Assembly: GCA_046160825.1 (NCBI GenBank)
Contig: JBJXHC010000042.1
Coordinates: 1-26,292 of the forward strand
Direction of reading: 5' to 3'
Length of the DNA stretch: 26,292 bases
Source: JBJXHC01 sp046160825
Lineage (GTDB): Bacteria > Bacteroidota > Ignavibacteria > UBA10030 > UBA6906
Positions within the stretch are counted from its first letter, which is position 1. The number at the start of each line of letters is the position of its first letter. The translations under genes and the position numbers were made by a program. The notes under the pieces are model-generated. The model was not told where the DNA came from. It worked only from the letters and a program-made list of their open reading frames with translations, and ran no database searches. This document shows, one piece after another, positions 1 to 7,230 of the stretch.

Positions 1-2
1 GC

Positions 3-41
3 TGGTATAAGAACTGGCTCATAGATCACCCGCAACGCTGA
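3..41 (+). CDS. possible C-terminal end of an upstream gene (partial)
   Basis: One frame is open from the left edge to a TGA at 39-41 and reads WYKNWLIDHPQR, which has the look of a natural protein C-terminus. The other two frames close at once or nearly so. Only twelve residues are visible, so no family can be assigned. It would lie on the same strand as the following operon, about 40 bp upstream of it. This is a weak call based only on frame openness and residue composition. Confidence 0.25.
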   Translation, partial: WYKNWLIDHPQR

Positions 42-81
42 ATATGCGCCGGAATTCCATTCTTGAAAACCCGTCGGAAAA

Positions 82-624
82 ATGGTACCTTTTGCCATGC
101 GAATAACAATTCCCACCTGGCGTATCGCCCTCTTCGCACTGACACTTGGATGCATTCTCTGGCTCGGAGGCGTCCACTTTCGCGCAATCATGGGAAACGA
201 TCTGTTGAAAACCGGTACGCTGGAGTTTGAGGAATATCTGGCGCCGGAAGCCGAGCGCGAGGTCTTCCGGTTGATGTCACTCGCATCGCTTGTCATTATC
301 ACCGGCTACGGAATTGTTCTCGCGAGCAGCATTGTCTTTCTGATCTCGACACCATTAAAAATGAAGGAACACGGGTGGTTGACAATGAGTGCGGTTCTTT
401 ACTATCTGTTTGTTCCGGTGGAAGTGTTTACGATGTACATCGACGGACGGATGATCTACCACGAGTTTTTCACCACGGCCGACAACGGCGTGTTTCGTGA
501 ACTATTTATTGCGCGCATGGGGGCCCTTGCCGGCACGCCTTTTATCGCCCTGCTCTCTTACTACACGATCATTGCCATTATTGTCTTTCAACCACTGAAG
601 AAACCACAACACCACACAACATGA
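82..624 (+). CDS. hypothetical four-helix integral membrane protein
   Basis: I do not recognise a family. The 180-residue protein has about four hydrophobic segments, near residues 13-30, 64-90, 98-120 and 148-172. The loop after the first helix is acidic (EFEEYLAPEAERE), and a short charged stretch after the third contains the YIDGR motif. An ATG at 97 is an alternative start and would give a more typical N-terminus (MRITIPTW). Neither start has a convincing Shine-Dalgarno sequence, although a TTGAAA-17-TACCTT promoter-like pair (63-91) sits across this point. The stop codon overlaps the next start in an ATGA quadruplet, so translation is probably coupled to the small downstream gene. An inner-membrane location is inferred; no enzymatic motif is visible. 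Confidence 0.7.
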   Translation: MVPFAMRITIPTWRIALFALTLGCILWLGGVHFRAIMGNDLLKTGTLEFEEYLAPEAEREVFRLMSLASLVIITGYGIVLASSIVFLISTPLKMKEHGWLTMSAVLYYLFVPVEVFTMYIDGRMIYHEFFTTADNGVFRELFIARMGALAGTPFIALLSYYTIIAIIVFQPLKKPQHHTT

Positions 625-896
625 AGCACGAAGAACTTATGCTGGACCTTCAGGAAGTTGCCCAGCAACTGGGCATCACCGTGCGTTACGAGAAGGGTGA
701 CTTTGAGGGAGGTTACTGCATCCTGAAGGATTCGCGCGTTGTACTTGTCAACAAACGCATTCTCCCTGCACGCAAAGCCGCGGTGTTGGCCCTGGCATTG
801 AACGACATCGGACTGGAAAATGTCTTCATCAAGCCCGCGGTGCGTGAATATATCGAAGATGAAGTAGCCCGCGCCCTCCGCGCAGCACGCCAATGA
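621..896 (+). CDS. small conserved-looking hypothetical protein (91 aa)
   Basis: A 91-residue soluble protein with no signal peptide or membrane helix. The sequence alternates predicted helix (residues 3-17), strands (20-27 and 30-44) and helix (48-62), with an amphipathic C-terminal helix rich in Glu, Arg and Ala. It starts at an ATG that overlaps the stop of the preceding membrane-protein gene by 4 bp, and it ends 7 bp before the HAD hydrolase gene. This packing indicates one transcript and argues that it is a real gene. I do not recognise the family and assign no function. The opposite-strand reading frame here has no supporting features. Confidence 0.7.
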   Translation: MKHEELMLDLQEVAQQLGITVRYEKGDFEGGYCILKDSRVVLVNKRILPARKAAVLALALNDIGLENVFIKPAVREYIEDEVARALRAARQ

Positions 897-903
897 GAGA
901 TCT

Positions 904-1590
904 ATGATCAAAGCCGTAGTGTTCGACCTGGATAACACGCTGGTGGACTTCATGAAGATGAAGCGGCAGGCCATCACGGCCGCCATCTCAGCAATGATAG
1001 ATGCGGGGCTTTCGCTACCGCACGACGAAGTCCAGGCACGCATCGACACCATCTACAGCGAGCGTGGCATGGAATTCCAGAGCGTGTTCGATCAGCTGCT
1101 CTACGATGTCTTTCAGAAAGTCAATTATAAGATTCTCTCGGCGGGCATTATTGCATACCGTCGCGCGCGCGAAGCGGCTCTTGTTCCATACCCTCACGTA
1201 AACATGACGCTTGTTGAGCTTGTCAAACGCGGCATCAGGCTTGCTGTTGTTTCCGATGCGCCGGGCCGCGAAGCATGGCTCCGGCTTTGTTATCTCAATT
1301 TTCATCACATCTTTGATCATGTCGTCACGTTCGACGATACGGGAGAACGAAAACCCAGCCCCGTCCCCTTCCGGAAAGCATTGGATCTCTTGCAAGTAAA
1401 CCCGGGAGAGTCGTTGATGGTGGGCGACTGGGCCGAGCGTGATATGGTCGGCGCTGCGCAGGTCGGCATGATCACTGTGTTTGCACGATACGGTGATACA
1501 TTCGGCACCGTGGAAACGAATGCGCAATACGAGATCAACGATATTGCAGAAGTCCTGGCGATTATCGACCGCGAGAACGGAAGGCGGTGA
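904..1590 (+). CDS. HAD-superfamily hydrolase (phosphatase-like)
   Basis: A 228-residue haloacid-dehalogenase-fold hydrolase, probably a cytosolic phosphatase acting on a small phosphorylated metabolite. Motif I is DLDNT, with nucleophile Asp8 and acid/base Asp10. Motif II is the Ser117-Asp118 pair in SDAPG. Motif III is Lys150 in RKPSP. Motif IV is GDWAERD (Asp175, Asp180), which binds Mg2+. The helical stretch at about residues 17-95 is the cap domain, as in subfamily I enzymes such as phosphoglycolate phosphatase, pyrophosphatase PpaX and the YjjG nucleotidase. The sequence alone does not choose among these substrates. It sits between a small unknown gene (7 bp upstream) and acpS (6 bp downstream), so it is probably co-transcribed with both. 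Confidence 0.88.
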   Translation: MIKAVVFDLDNTLVDFMKMKRQAITAAISAMIDAGLSLPHDEVQARIDTIYSERGMEFQSVFDQLLYDVFQKVNYKILSAGIIAYRRAREAALVPYPHVNMTLVELVKRGIRLAVVSDAPGREAWLRLCYLNFHHIFDHVVTFDDTGERKPSPVPFRKALDLLQVNPGESLMVGDWAERDMVGAAQVGMITVFARYGDTFGTVETNAQYEINDIAEVLAIIDRENGRR

Positions 1591-1596
1591 GGGCGA

Positions 1597-1974
1597 ATGG
1601 TGCGGGGTATTGGAGTGGACATAATAGAGATCGCACGGATCCGGGAAAGCATCGATCAACACGGTAACACGTTCCTCGACAGGATCTTCACACCGCGGGA
1701 AATCACGTACTGCACGGCGAAGCAAAACCGATACCAGCATTTCGCTGCAAGGTTTGCAGCAAAAGAGGCGGTGAGCAAGGCGCTCTCCACGGGTTGGACG
1801 GGCGAGTTTACGTGGAGGGATGTCGAGGTGGATAATGATGACCTCGGGAAACCCCACATTGCGCTTCACGGCAAACTGCGGGAAAAACTATCGGGCTGCG
1901 CTGTACATGTTTCCATCTCCCACGATCAAAGCCATGTCGTCGCCATGGCGCTCATTGAGGAACTCTCCGTGTGA
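1597..1974 (+). CDS. acpS: holo-[acyl-carrier-protein] synthase
   Basis: AcpS transfers 4'-phosphopantetheine from coenzyme A to the conserved serine of apo-ACP, activating fatty-acid synthesis. The 125-residue length is normal for the family. The N-terminal signature GVDIIEIARI contains the Mg2+ ligand Asp8. The second signature, RFAAKEAVSKAL, supplies Glu57 and the catalytic lysine region. The HVSISHD segment near residue 105 is the conserved C-terminal strand. A G-rich stretch just before the ATG can act as ribosome binding site. Its TGA overlaps the GTG start of the histidine kinase gene by 4 bp. An acyl-ACP desaturase gene lies about 2.5 kb downstream on the other strand, but no direct link is implied. 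Confidence 0.95.
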   Translation: MVRGIGVDIIEIARIRESIDQHGNTFLDRIFTPREITYCTAKQNRYQHFAARFAAKEAVSKALSTGWTGEFTWRDVEVDNDDLGKPHIALHGKLREKLSGCAVHVSISHDQSHVVAMALIEELSV

Positions 1975-3416
1975 GACTGACAATCTACCGGAAATTAATG
2001 ATCGGGTTCGGCCTGGTCATCGGGTTGATGATCGTCGTGAATGTGTATACGCTTTCACAGCTCTATGATGTTTCCGCTATCACGCAGAATACACTCTCGT
2101 CGGACGTCCTTGTTATTGATCTCGCCAAAGCTGTCCAATCATATCTCACAGACGAAGAACGTTACGCCCAAAAGTATGTCATCACAGGAGACTCCACCTA
2201 CATTGGCCTCTTACACGACCGCACGCTACAGGTGGAAACCATTCTCGATTCCATACTGGAACTTCCCTCGGACTCGTTGCAGAGCATAATCCTTCATTCC
2301 ATTTATTTATCTCACCAGGGTCTTGCCATATCATTCGATCGGGCAAGGACACGGAGGGTTGCGCGCAGTGTTGCCGGAGCCTGGACAGATTCGTTGCGGG
2401 CAATCTATGGTTCCCTTGACGATCTGGTACGTCGCAATCAACTGCTGATCGGGGAGTCCATGACCCGTGTCGAATCCGGCCTTGCACAAACTGCAAATAT
2501 CGTGCTCGTGCTTATGATCGGAACCATGCTTGTCGCCATCACGGCCGCCCTGGTCATATCACGGACAATTACCCGACCTATCCGTATTCTTGAACGCGGA
2601 ACAGCGCAGATTGCCCGCGGGGTATTCGAGCCGATCACTGTTACCTCGCAGGACGAGATTGCACAGCTTGCAGCGGCTGTGAACGATATGGCCGGAAAAC
2701 TGAAACAGGCGAACGAGGCGAAAGCGGAGATGATGCACACGATTTCTCACGAGCTCCGGACGCCATTGCAGACGGTACTGTCAGCCCAGTACTTGTTGGT
2801 GGAAGAGAAGGTCGGTCCCTTGAACGACGAACAACAACGCCTCCTCGCCATCGTCCGTCAGAATATCGACAAACTCAGTTCTTTCAGCCACCAGTTCCTT
2901 GACCTCGAAAAAATGGAAGCGGGAATGATGGAGTACAAGTTCGAGCGGGTGAATGTTCACCTCTTGCTTTCACGCATAGTTGAAGAGACCCGCCTTGATG
3001 CAACTCGCAAACGGCTTCATATTGCACTTGGGGGCTTGACGCACGCTGACGTGCTGGCCGATCCCGCAAGGCTTGCAACCGCGTTTTCCAATCTCCTGAG
3101 TAACGCCGTCAAGTACACCCCGGAAGGAGGACGAATTGAAGTGGGGCTGGCGAGCGCGACCGGCGCGTTTCGCATTTCTTTCAGTGATACGGGAATCGGA
3201 ATCGGGCCCGATGAAATACCAAAACTGTTCACGAAATTTTTTCGCGCATCCAATGCCCGCACGGAGAATGCGCGTGGCACCGGGATCGGGCTGGCCCTGG
3301 TACGGGCAATCATTGAGGCACACAAGGGGAAGTTGCGAGTGGAGAGTGAACTCGGCAAAGGTTCGACATTTATTGTCGAGCTGCCGGCAGCGCCATCCGA
3401 GGGGAAGAATACATGA
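1971..3416 (+). CDS. HAMP-domain sensor histidine kinase, QseE/GlrK-like
   Basis: A 481-residue membrane sensor kinase. It has a first membrane helix at about residues 9-28, a periplasmic helical sensor region to about 175, a second helix at 176-196 and a HAMP domain at about 197-250. The HisKA domain has phospho-acceptor His260 in SHELRTP. The ATPase domain shows the N box (Asn374, Asn378), the G1 box DTGIGI (from Asp406) and the G2 box GTGIGLAL (from 436). The stretch VGPLNDEQQ after the H box and the all-helical sensor resemble the QseE/GlrK group. The start is GTG and overlaps the acpS stop by 4 bp. The gene overlaps a lipoprotein gene by 4 bp downstream. No response regulator is adjacent, so the partner must be elsewhere. 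Confidence 0.93.
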   Translation: MRLTIYRKLMIGFGLVIGLMIVVNVYTLSQLYDVSAITQNTLSSDVLVIDLAKAVQSYLTDEERYAQKYVITGDSTYIGLLHDRTLQVETILDSILELPSDSLQSIILHSIYLSHQGLAISFDRARTRRVARSVAGAWTDSLRAIYGSLDDLVRRNQLLIGESMTRVESGLAQTANIVLVLMIGTMLVAITAALVISRTITRPIRILERGTAQIARGVFEPITVTSQDEIAQLAAAVNDMAGKLKQANEAKAEMMHTISHELRTPLQTVLSAQYLLVEEKVGPLNDEQQRLLAIVRQNIDKLSSFSHQFLDLEKMEAGMMEYKFERVNVHLLLSRIVEETRLDATRKRLHIALGGLTHADVLADPARLATAFSNLLSNAVKYTPEGGRIEVGLASATGAFRISFSDTGIGIGPDEIPKLFTKFFRASNARTENARGTGIGLALVRAIIEAHKGKLRVESELGKGSTFIVELPAAPSEGKNT

Positions 3417-3964
3417 AAATATATATGATGATCGTGCTCGGCGCGGCCACGGCTTTATCAGGATGTTCTTCATTGTCGAAGATCGCAGACGCCGAAGCCT
3501 ATCAACACATTGCTGCCGCGGAAGAACTTGAACGCTCCGGTGATTTCCGCAAAGCGGAGGAACAATACCTTATGGTTGCGGAGCAGTTGCCTCATACAGC
3601 ACCATACCCCCAAGCGTTGCGCGGACTTGCCCTGTTGAGTCTCAGCCCTGCCAACCCATCCCACAACGATAGTGCAGGCATTACGTGGCTCCGCTCCTAT
3701 CTTCCGCACGCACCATCCGGCATTGAGCGAGAAAATACATTACTTCAACTGCGACTTCTGGAGCGGGCGATGTCGCTCGAAGCTGAGGTTGCGGACAATG
3801 CTGCAATGTCAGGCAGCAACATGCAGAGGGCCGATTCTCTTTCCCATGAACTCAGCCTGCGTACAAAACGGCTTCAACAGGTCGAAACGGAGTTAAAACA
3901 GGTTTCCAGCGAGCTGAAAAGGCTCCGCGATGTGGATGTGCAACTTCATCGGCGGAAGAAATAG
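3413..3964 (+). CDS. lipoprotein with TPR-like and coiled-coil regions, QseG-like
   Basis: The N-terminus is a lipoprotein signal: a basic start, a hydrophobic core and the lipobox LSGC with lipidated Cys18. Residues about 28-90 form helical hairpins of TPR type (AEELERSGDFRKAEEQY). Residues about 130-180 form a heptad-rich coiled coil ending in a basic tail. The tail pattern, L-x2-L-x-D-(V/I)-x-x-QL-x-x-RK, resembles the C-terminus of E. coli QseG as I recall it, and the segment WLRSYLP resembles a tryptophan motif in the middle of that protein. It starts inside the stop of the sensor-kinase gene (ATGA overlap), matching the close genetic link of QseE and QseG. The QseG relationship is an inference from short motifs and context. 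A generic YfiO/YbgF-type TPR lipoprotein is the alternative. Confidence 0.8.
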   Translation: MKIYMMIVLGAATALSGCSSLSKIADAEAYQHIAAAEELERSGDFRKAEEQYLMVAEQLPHTAPYPQALRGLALLSLSPANPSHNDSAGITWLRSYLPHAPSGIERENTLLQLRLLERAMSLEAEVADNAAMSGSNMQRADSLSHELSLRTKRLQQVETELKQVSSELKRLRDVDVQLHRRKK

Positions 3965-3988
3965 TTCCGTCCGTTCCAGTGGCGCCTG

Positions 3989-4017
3989 TTGCAAATCAGG
4001 TTGCGATTAACTATTAT
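3989..4017 (+). promoter_or_regulatory. sigma-70-type promoter of the merR gene
   Basis: TTGCAA (3989-3994) and TATTAT (4012-4017) are separated by exactly 17 bp, matching five of six and five of six consensus positions. Transcription would start near 4024, 14 bp before the first ATG of the MerR gene. This suggests that the regulator is transcribed independently of the upstream kinase operon. Confidence 0.5.
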
Positions 4018-4037
4018 TCTACGCCTTTGTCACAACA

Positions 4038-4436
4038 ATGCGGGTTGCAGACATGAAATCACTTGGTATCAAGAAGCTCTACTATTCGATCAGTGAGGTC
4101 AGTAAGATTACTGACCTTGAGCAGTACGTACTGCGGTATTGGGAATCCGAATTCGAGCAGCTTAAACCCGCGAAAAACCGCGCCGGCAACCGCATTTACA
4201 CCAACCGCGACATCAAGCTGATTCTCTATATCAAAAAGCTCTTGCGGGATGAACGCTACACGATCGAAGGTGCGAAACAAGTACTCAAGGCTTACACGCC
4301 GGATACCGATACGGGTGAGCAACTTGAACTCATTGATGCGCCGAAGCCCCGGACGAAAATCAAAGACGAGCAGCTTCGGGCGGACGTTTTGGAAGTGAAA
4401 CAGTTTCTTGAAGAATTACTCGGCAAGTTGAACTAA
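4038..4436 (+). CDS. MerR-family transcriptional regulator
   Basis: A 132-residue DNA-binding protein. The N-terminal winged helix-turn-helix spans about residues 11-80: YSISEVSKITDLEQYVLRYW is the HTH, and the wing contains NRAGNRIYTNRDI. A short helical dimerisation segment and an acidic tail follow. It lacks the cysteine-bearing metal-binding loop of MerR, CueR or ZntR and has no fused ligand-binding domain. This matches the short MerR regulators common in Bacteroidota and Chlorobi, whose ligand is usually unknown. A second in-frame ATG at 4053 (MKSLGIKKLYY) is an equally plausible start; neither has a strong Shine-Dalgarno sequence. Targets cannot be deduced from the sequence. Confidence 0.9.
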   Translation: MRVADMKSLGIKKLYYSISEVSKITDLEQYVLRYWESEFEQLKPAKNRAGNRIYTNRDIKLILYIKKLLRDERYTIEGAKQVLKAYTPDTDTGEQLELIDAPKPRTKIKDEQLRADVLEVKQFLEELLGKLN

Positions 4437-4455
4437 CGCGGAAACGCTGACCTGC

Positions 4456-4483
4456 ACGCCGTGTTTATATTCGCCCACGGCGT
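4456..4483. terminator. stem-loop between convergent genes
   Basis: A perfect 8-bp inverted repeat (ACGCCGTG at 4456-4463, CACGGCGT at 4476-4483) with a 12-nt loop lies between the ends of the MerR gene and the convergent desaturase gene. There is no strong T tract on either side, so it may work as a weak bidirectional terminator or as a 3'-end stabiliser. Confidence 0.45.
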
Positions 4484-4495
4484 TCTCCTGATATT

Positions 4496-5518
4496 TTACG
4501 CCCCCGCCTCACCCACAAGATCCTCTTTTGTCAGCCAACTGAATTTCTCCCCTCCACCGAATGACATCCGATCCGCGAGCTTTGCGTATCGTTGCGACAG
4601 GGTGCAGAGATAGTCCTGTGCTTTCGCTGCAACATCGGAAAGTCCGTTGATGCCTTCCAGCTTCCAGTGCTGGACAAGGTCTTCAATGATCTCGGCGTAA
4701 TCTTTCACGGTATACACGCCAGTCCTCTGTGCCACGTTGGAGTATTTCACAAACAGGTTTGCATCCTTGCCGTCGTACATGTACATGGCTGGCATGGTAA
4801 CCTTGGAGCGCATCATCTTTGCAAAAGCAAGCACGGCACCCGCCGGGTCAATCTCAAACACTTTGGTCATGAACAATTTGTACGCTTTTTCATGCCGGGC
4901 TTCATCACCGGCAATCAACCCGCAGATGCGATGGAGATGTTCTTCGCCCGCCTTCTTCGCAAGGACAGCAACATTGCGGTGGGAAATTTTTGTCGCGCGT
5001 TCCTGGAATGACGTATACACAAACCCGAGATAGGGATCATCGCCCGTGCGGGGATCAAAACCATTATTGAGAAGATGGTGAACAGTCTCTTCCACCGCGC
5101 GCATGTTCACGCGCCCGCAGAGGAAGAGATACTTGTTGAGAAGATCGCCATGCCGGTTTTCCTCGGAGGTCCAGCCCCGCCCCCACTGCGCCCACGGGTT
5201 GTCGCTTGCACCGGTCTGGTCCGTCACGCCCTGCAATCTGTTCAACCATGTCTGATATGAAGGCAACGCTTCCTCTGTCACCATATCTCCCACGAGAACC
5301 ACAAGAAGCTCGTCGGGCAACGCTTCCGCCCTTGCACGGAATGCTGCAACATCTTCCACCCACGATTCCTTTGAAATGTCGGGAAGGAAGTCGCTCGGTT
5401 GCCAGCTTTCTTCAACGGGGATAAGTAATTGCGAGAGGTTCTCTCGCACGAACCCCTCCATGCTACGAATTACTTCGAAACGGGAAGAAGTTACGGAAAG
5501 TATCTGATCTGATGCCAC
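4496..5518 (-). CDS. acyl-[acyl-carrier-protein] desaturase
   Basis: A 340-residue soluble ferritin-like di-iron enzyme that introduces a cis double bond into acyl-ACP, using O2 and reduced ferredoxin, to make unsaturated membrane lipids. Iron ligands follow the family pattern: a Glu at 82/83 in TEEALP, Glu120 and His123 in SEENRHG, Glu173 in QERAT, and Glu206 and His209 in DEARHE. Length and motif spacing fit bacterial and plastid FAB2-type desaturases, not the membrane DesA type. There is no signal or transit peptide. The gene stands alone on the minus strand between a convergent regulator and a divergent sigma-factor operon. Requiring O2, it points to an aerobic or facultative organism. 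Double-bond position cannot be read from the sequence. Confidence 0.95.
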   Translation of the reverse strand: MASDQILSVTSSRFEVIRSMEGFVRENLSQLLIPVEESWQPSDFLPDISKESWVEDVAAFRARAEALPDELLVVLVGDMVTEEALPSYQTWLNRLQGVTDQTGASDNPWAQWGRGWTSEENRHGDLLNKYLFLCGRVNMRAVEETVHHLLNNGFDPRTGDDPYLGFVYTSFQERATKISHRNVAVLAKKAGEEHLHRICGLIAGDEARHEKAYKLFMTKVFEIDPAGAVLAFAKMMRSKVTMPAMYMYDGKDANLFVKYSNVAQRTGVYTVKDYAEIIEDLVQHWKLEGINGLSDVAAKAQDYLCTLSQRYAKLADRMSFGGGEKFSWLTKEDLVGEAGA

Positions 5519-5827
5519 GTCGTTCTCTCAAAAAATTACTCTTAATAATATTTTGTACGAACAATAACTCGCATTTGCCCATCAAATACAAGGGGTTTTG
5601 CCAAGTCCGGTTCCGACCTCCTTAAAATATAGCGCGCAGTACACCCCGTTGAATCACCCAAAGGGTTGAAAAAAGAATTAGATCTTCGGGAAGGCAGAAA
5701 TACCCTGTGCTGGGTGCGCGACTCGACTATTTCCTCGATGTGGATTTCCTTACCATCACATGGTTTATGATTCTGTCAACCTTTTAGTCTATTCGTCCGT
5801 CTTATTATCAGCACACAGGAGCTTTTG
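5519..5827. other. divergent intergenic region between desaturase and sigma-factor genes
   Basis: About 309 bp separate two divergent starts, so promoters for both genes should lie here. The first 60 bp next to the desaturase are very AT-rich and contain TTGT-ACGA-ACAA (near 5554-5565), a short imperfect dyad that could be an operator. I see no convincing consensus promoter for the desaturase. On the sigma-factor side, GTCAAC (5775-5780) and GTCTTA (5799-5804) loosely resemble an ECF-type promoter, but the spacing and match are not strong. No open frame here looks like a gene. Confidence 0.4.
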
Positions 5828-6409
5828 TTGATCGACGAATCGGTACTTATCCAGCGGACACGCGATGGGGATCTCTCCGCCTTCCGGCATATCGTCGAGG
5901 AATACAAGATGATGGTGTACCGGCTTGCGCTGGATATGACGGGCAATGCTGATGATGCGGATGATATTTCCCAGGACGTATTTCTGAGAGCATACAGATC
6001 GTTCGCATCATTCAGGGGAGAGGCAAAGCTGAATTCCTGGCTCTACCGCATCACGGTGAATGTCTGTCTGGATCATCGGTCAAACAAGAATGCGAAACGA
6101 ACGGAATTACGCGCTGATATGGAATCAGAAGAACATGAAAGCCTGGATAAAAACGAAGTCGCGGGCCCGGACTCGGCGGCAGAGTCCCGGGTGATTCAAG
6201 GACACATCAGCAAGGCGCTTGAGGTACTAACCACGCGGGAACGATCGGTGTTCGTTCTCAGACACTACAATGACATGTCGCTGAATGAAATCGCCGCTAC
6301 GCTGGCAGTGACGGTGGGAACCGTGAAGAGTACGTTGTTCCGTGCAGTGGAGAAATTGCAGAAGGAGCTTTCTTTTTACAGAAGAGAACTTGGATTGGAG
6401 GAACGATGA
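5828..6409 (+). CDS. ECF-type RNA polymerase sigma factor
   Basis: A sigma-70 family factor of about 193 residues. Region 2 spans residues about 20-90 and includes DADDISQDVFLRAYRSFASFRG and the WLYRITVNVCLD helix used for core binding and -10 recognition. Region 4 spans about 130-185 with the HTH MSLNEIAATLAVTVGTVKST, which reads the -35. There is no region 1.1 or 3, as expected for the ECF class. The start is TTG; AGGAG at 5817-5821 is 6 nt from the TTG at 5828 and only 3 nt from the one at 5825, so the second is preferred. The stop overlaps the anti-sigma gene by 4 bp (ATGA), the usual coupling of a sigma with its inhibitor. Confidence 0.95.
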   Translation: MIDESVLIQRTRDGDLSAFRHIVEEYKMMVYRLALDMTGNADDADDISQDVFLRAYRSFASFRGEAKLNSWLYRITVNVCLDHRSNKNAKRTELRADMESEEHESLDKNEVAGPDSAAESRVIQGHISKALEVLTTRERSVFVLRHYNDMSLNEIAATLAVTVGTVKSTLFRAVEKLQKELSFYRRELGLEER

Positions 6410-7218
6410 GACACGCAGCATTCAGGAAGATGATGGCACAGGCCTTTTATGGTGAACTTCATCCCGAGGAGAAGCAGCGATTCGATGAACACTTTGCAGT
6501 ATGTGAATCATGCGCGGAAGCATACAGACAGATTGACGCGGCGTTGTCCATGATGCATCAACGACAGCGACAGGAACCCGAGGAAGCGTACTGGCAGAAC
6601 TTCTGGGCACGATTTGAGCCGGAGCTTCGTCGCAACCAGGCCGAAGCGAGACAACGAGGCTCGTCGTGGTGGAAGCGACCGTTTGCGGCTAAAGGATCCG
6701 AGTCCAAGCTTGCCTATTCAGTTGCATTTGCCGTACTGCTTATCGTGATGGGTGTTGGAATCGGGAGATTCCTGTTGCAACCGGATGTTGCGACAGTGCA
6801 GATACCTGCAACGGACACTTTCAGTCAGGCGGGTGCTATGCGCATTGAACAAGTGAAGCGCACCGAGAAGTATCTCGATCGTTCACGCACTCTCCTTCTT
6901 GGCATCGTGAACTCCGATACAAGTGGCGCTGTAAATCTCACCAATCAGAAACGAATCTCGCGAGAGCTGGTGGATGAAGCCCGTGTGTTACAGGCATCTC
7001 TCAAGGAACCCGATCAAGTGCAGCTTCGCAAACTGGTCGGGGACCTGGAACTTATCCTGATGCAGATTGCCAATCTCGAAGCACGGTACGATCTCCCGGC
7101 CATTGAACTTGTCAAAAGCGGCGTCAACCGGAGTGCAATCCTTCTCAAAATAAATATCGAACAAATGCAGATGGATTCGCCCGCGCCACAATCAAAGAAT
7201 ATCAAACCCAACAGTTAA
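6406..7218 (+). CDS. membrane anti-sigma factor with zinc-binding ASD motif
   Basis: A 270-residue single-pass membrane protein. The cytoplasmic N-terminus carries His29-x3-Cys33-x2-Cys36, the signature of zinc-binding anti-sigma domains, which occlude the ECF sigma. One membrane helix spans about residues 102-124. The remaining 145 residues would be periplasmic and are mostly helical with heptad-like patterns (RELVDEARVLQASL, LRKLVGDLELILMQIANLEARY). The periplasmic part is probably the signal-receiving region, released by proteolysis or by partner binding. It overlaps the sigma gene by 4 bp and is followed 12 bp later by the first HEAT-repeat gene, so the exported repeat proteins are plausible members of the same response. 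The signal is unknown. Confidence 0.88.
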   Translation: MRHAAFRKMMAQAFYGELHPEEKQRFDEHFAVCESCAEAYRQIDAALSMMHQRQRQEPEEAYWQNFWARFEPELRRNQAEARQRGSSWWKRPFAAKGSESKLAYSVAFAVLLIVMGVGIGRFLLQPDVATVQIPATDTFSQAGAMRIEQVKRTEKYLDRSRTLLLGIVNSDTSGAVNLTNQKRISRELVDEARVLQASLKEPDQVQLRKLVGDLELILMQIANLEARYDLPAIELVKSGVNRSAILLKINIEQMQMDSPAPQSKNIKPNS

Positions 7219-7230
7219 ACTGGAGCTACC

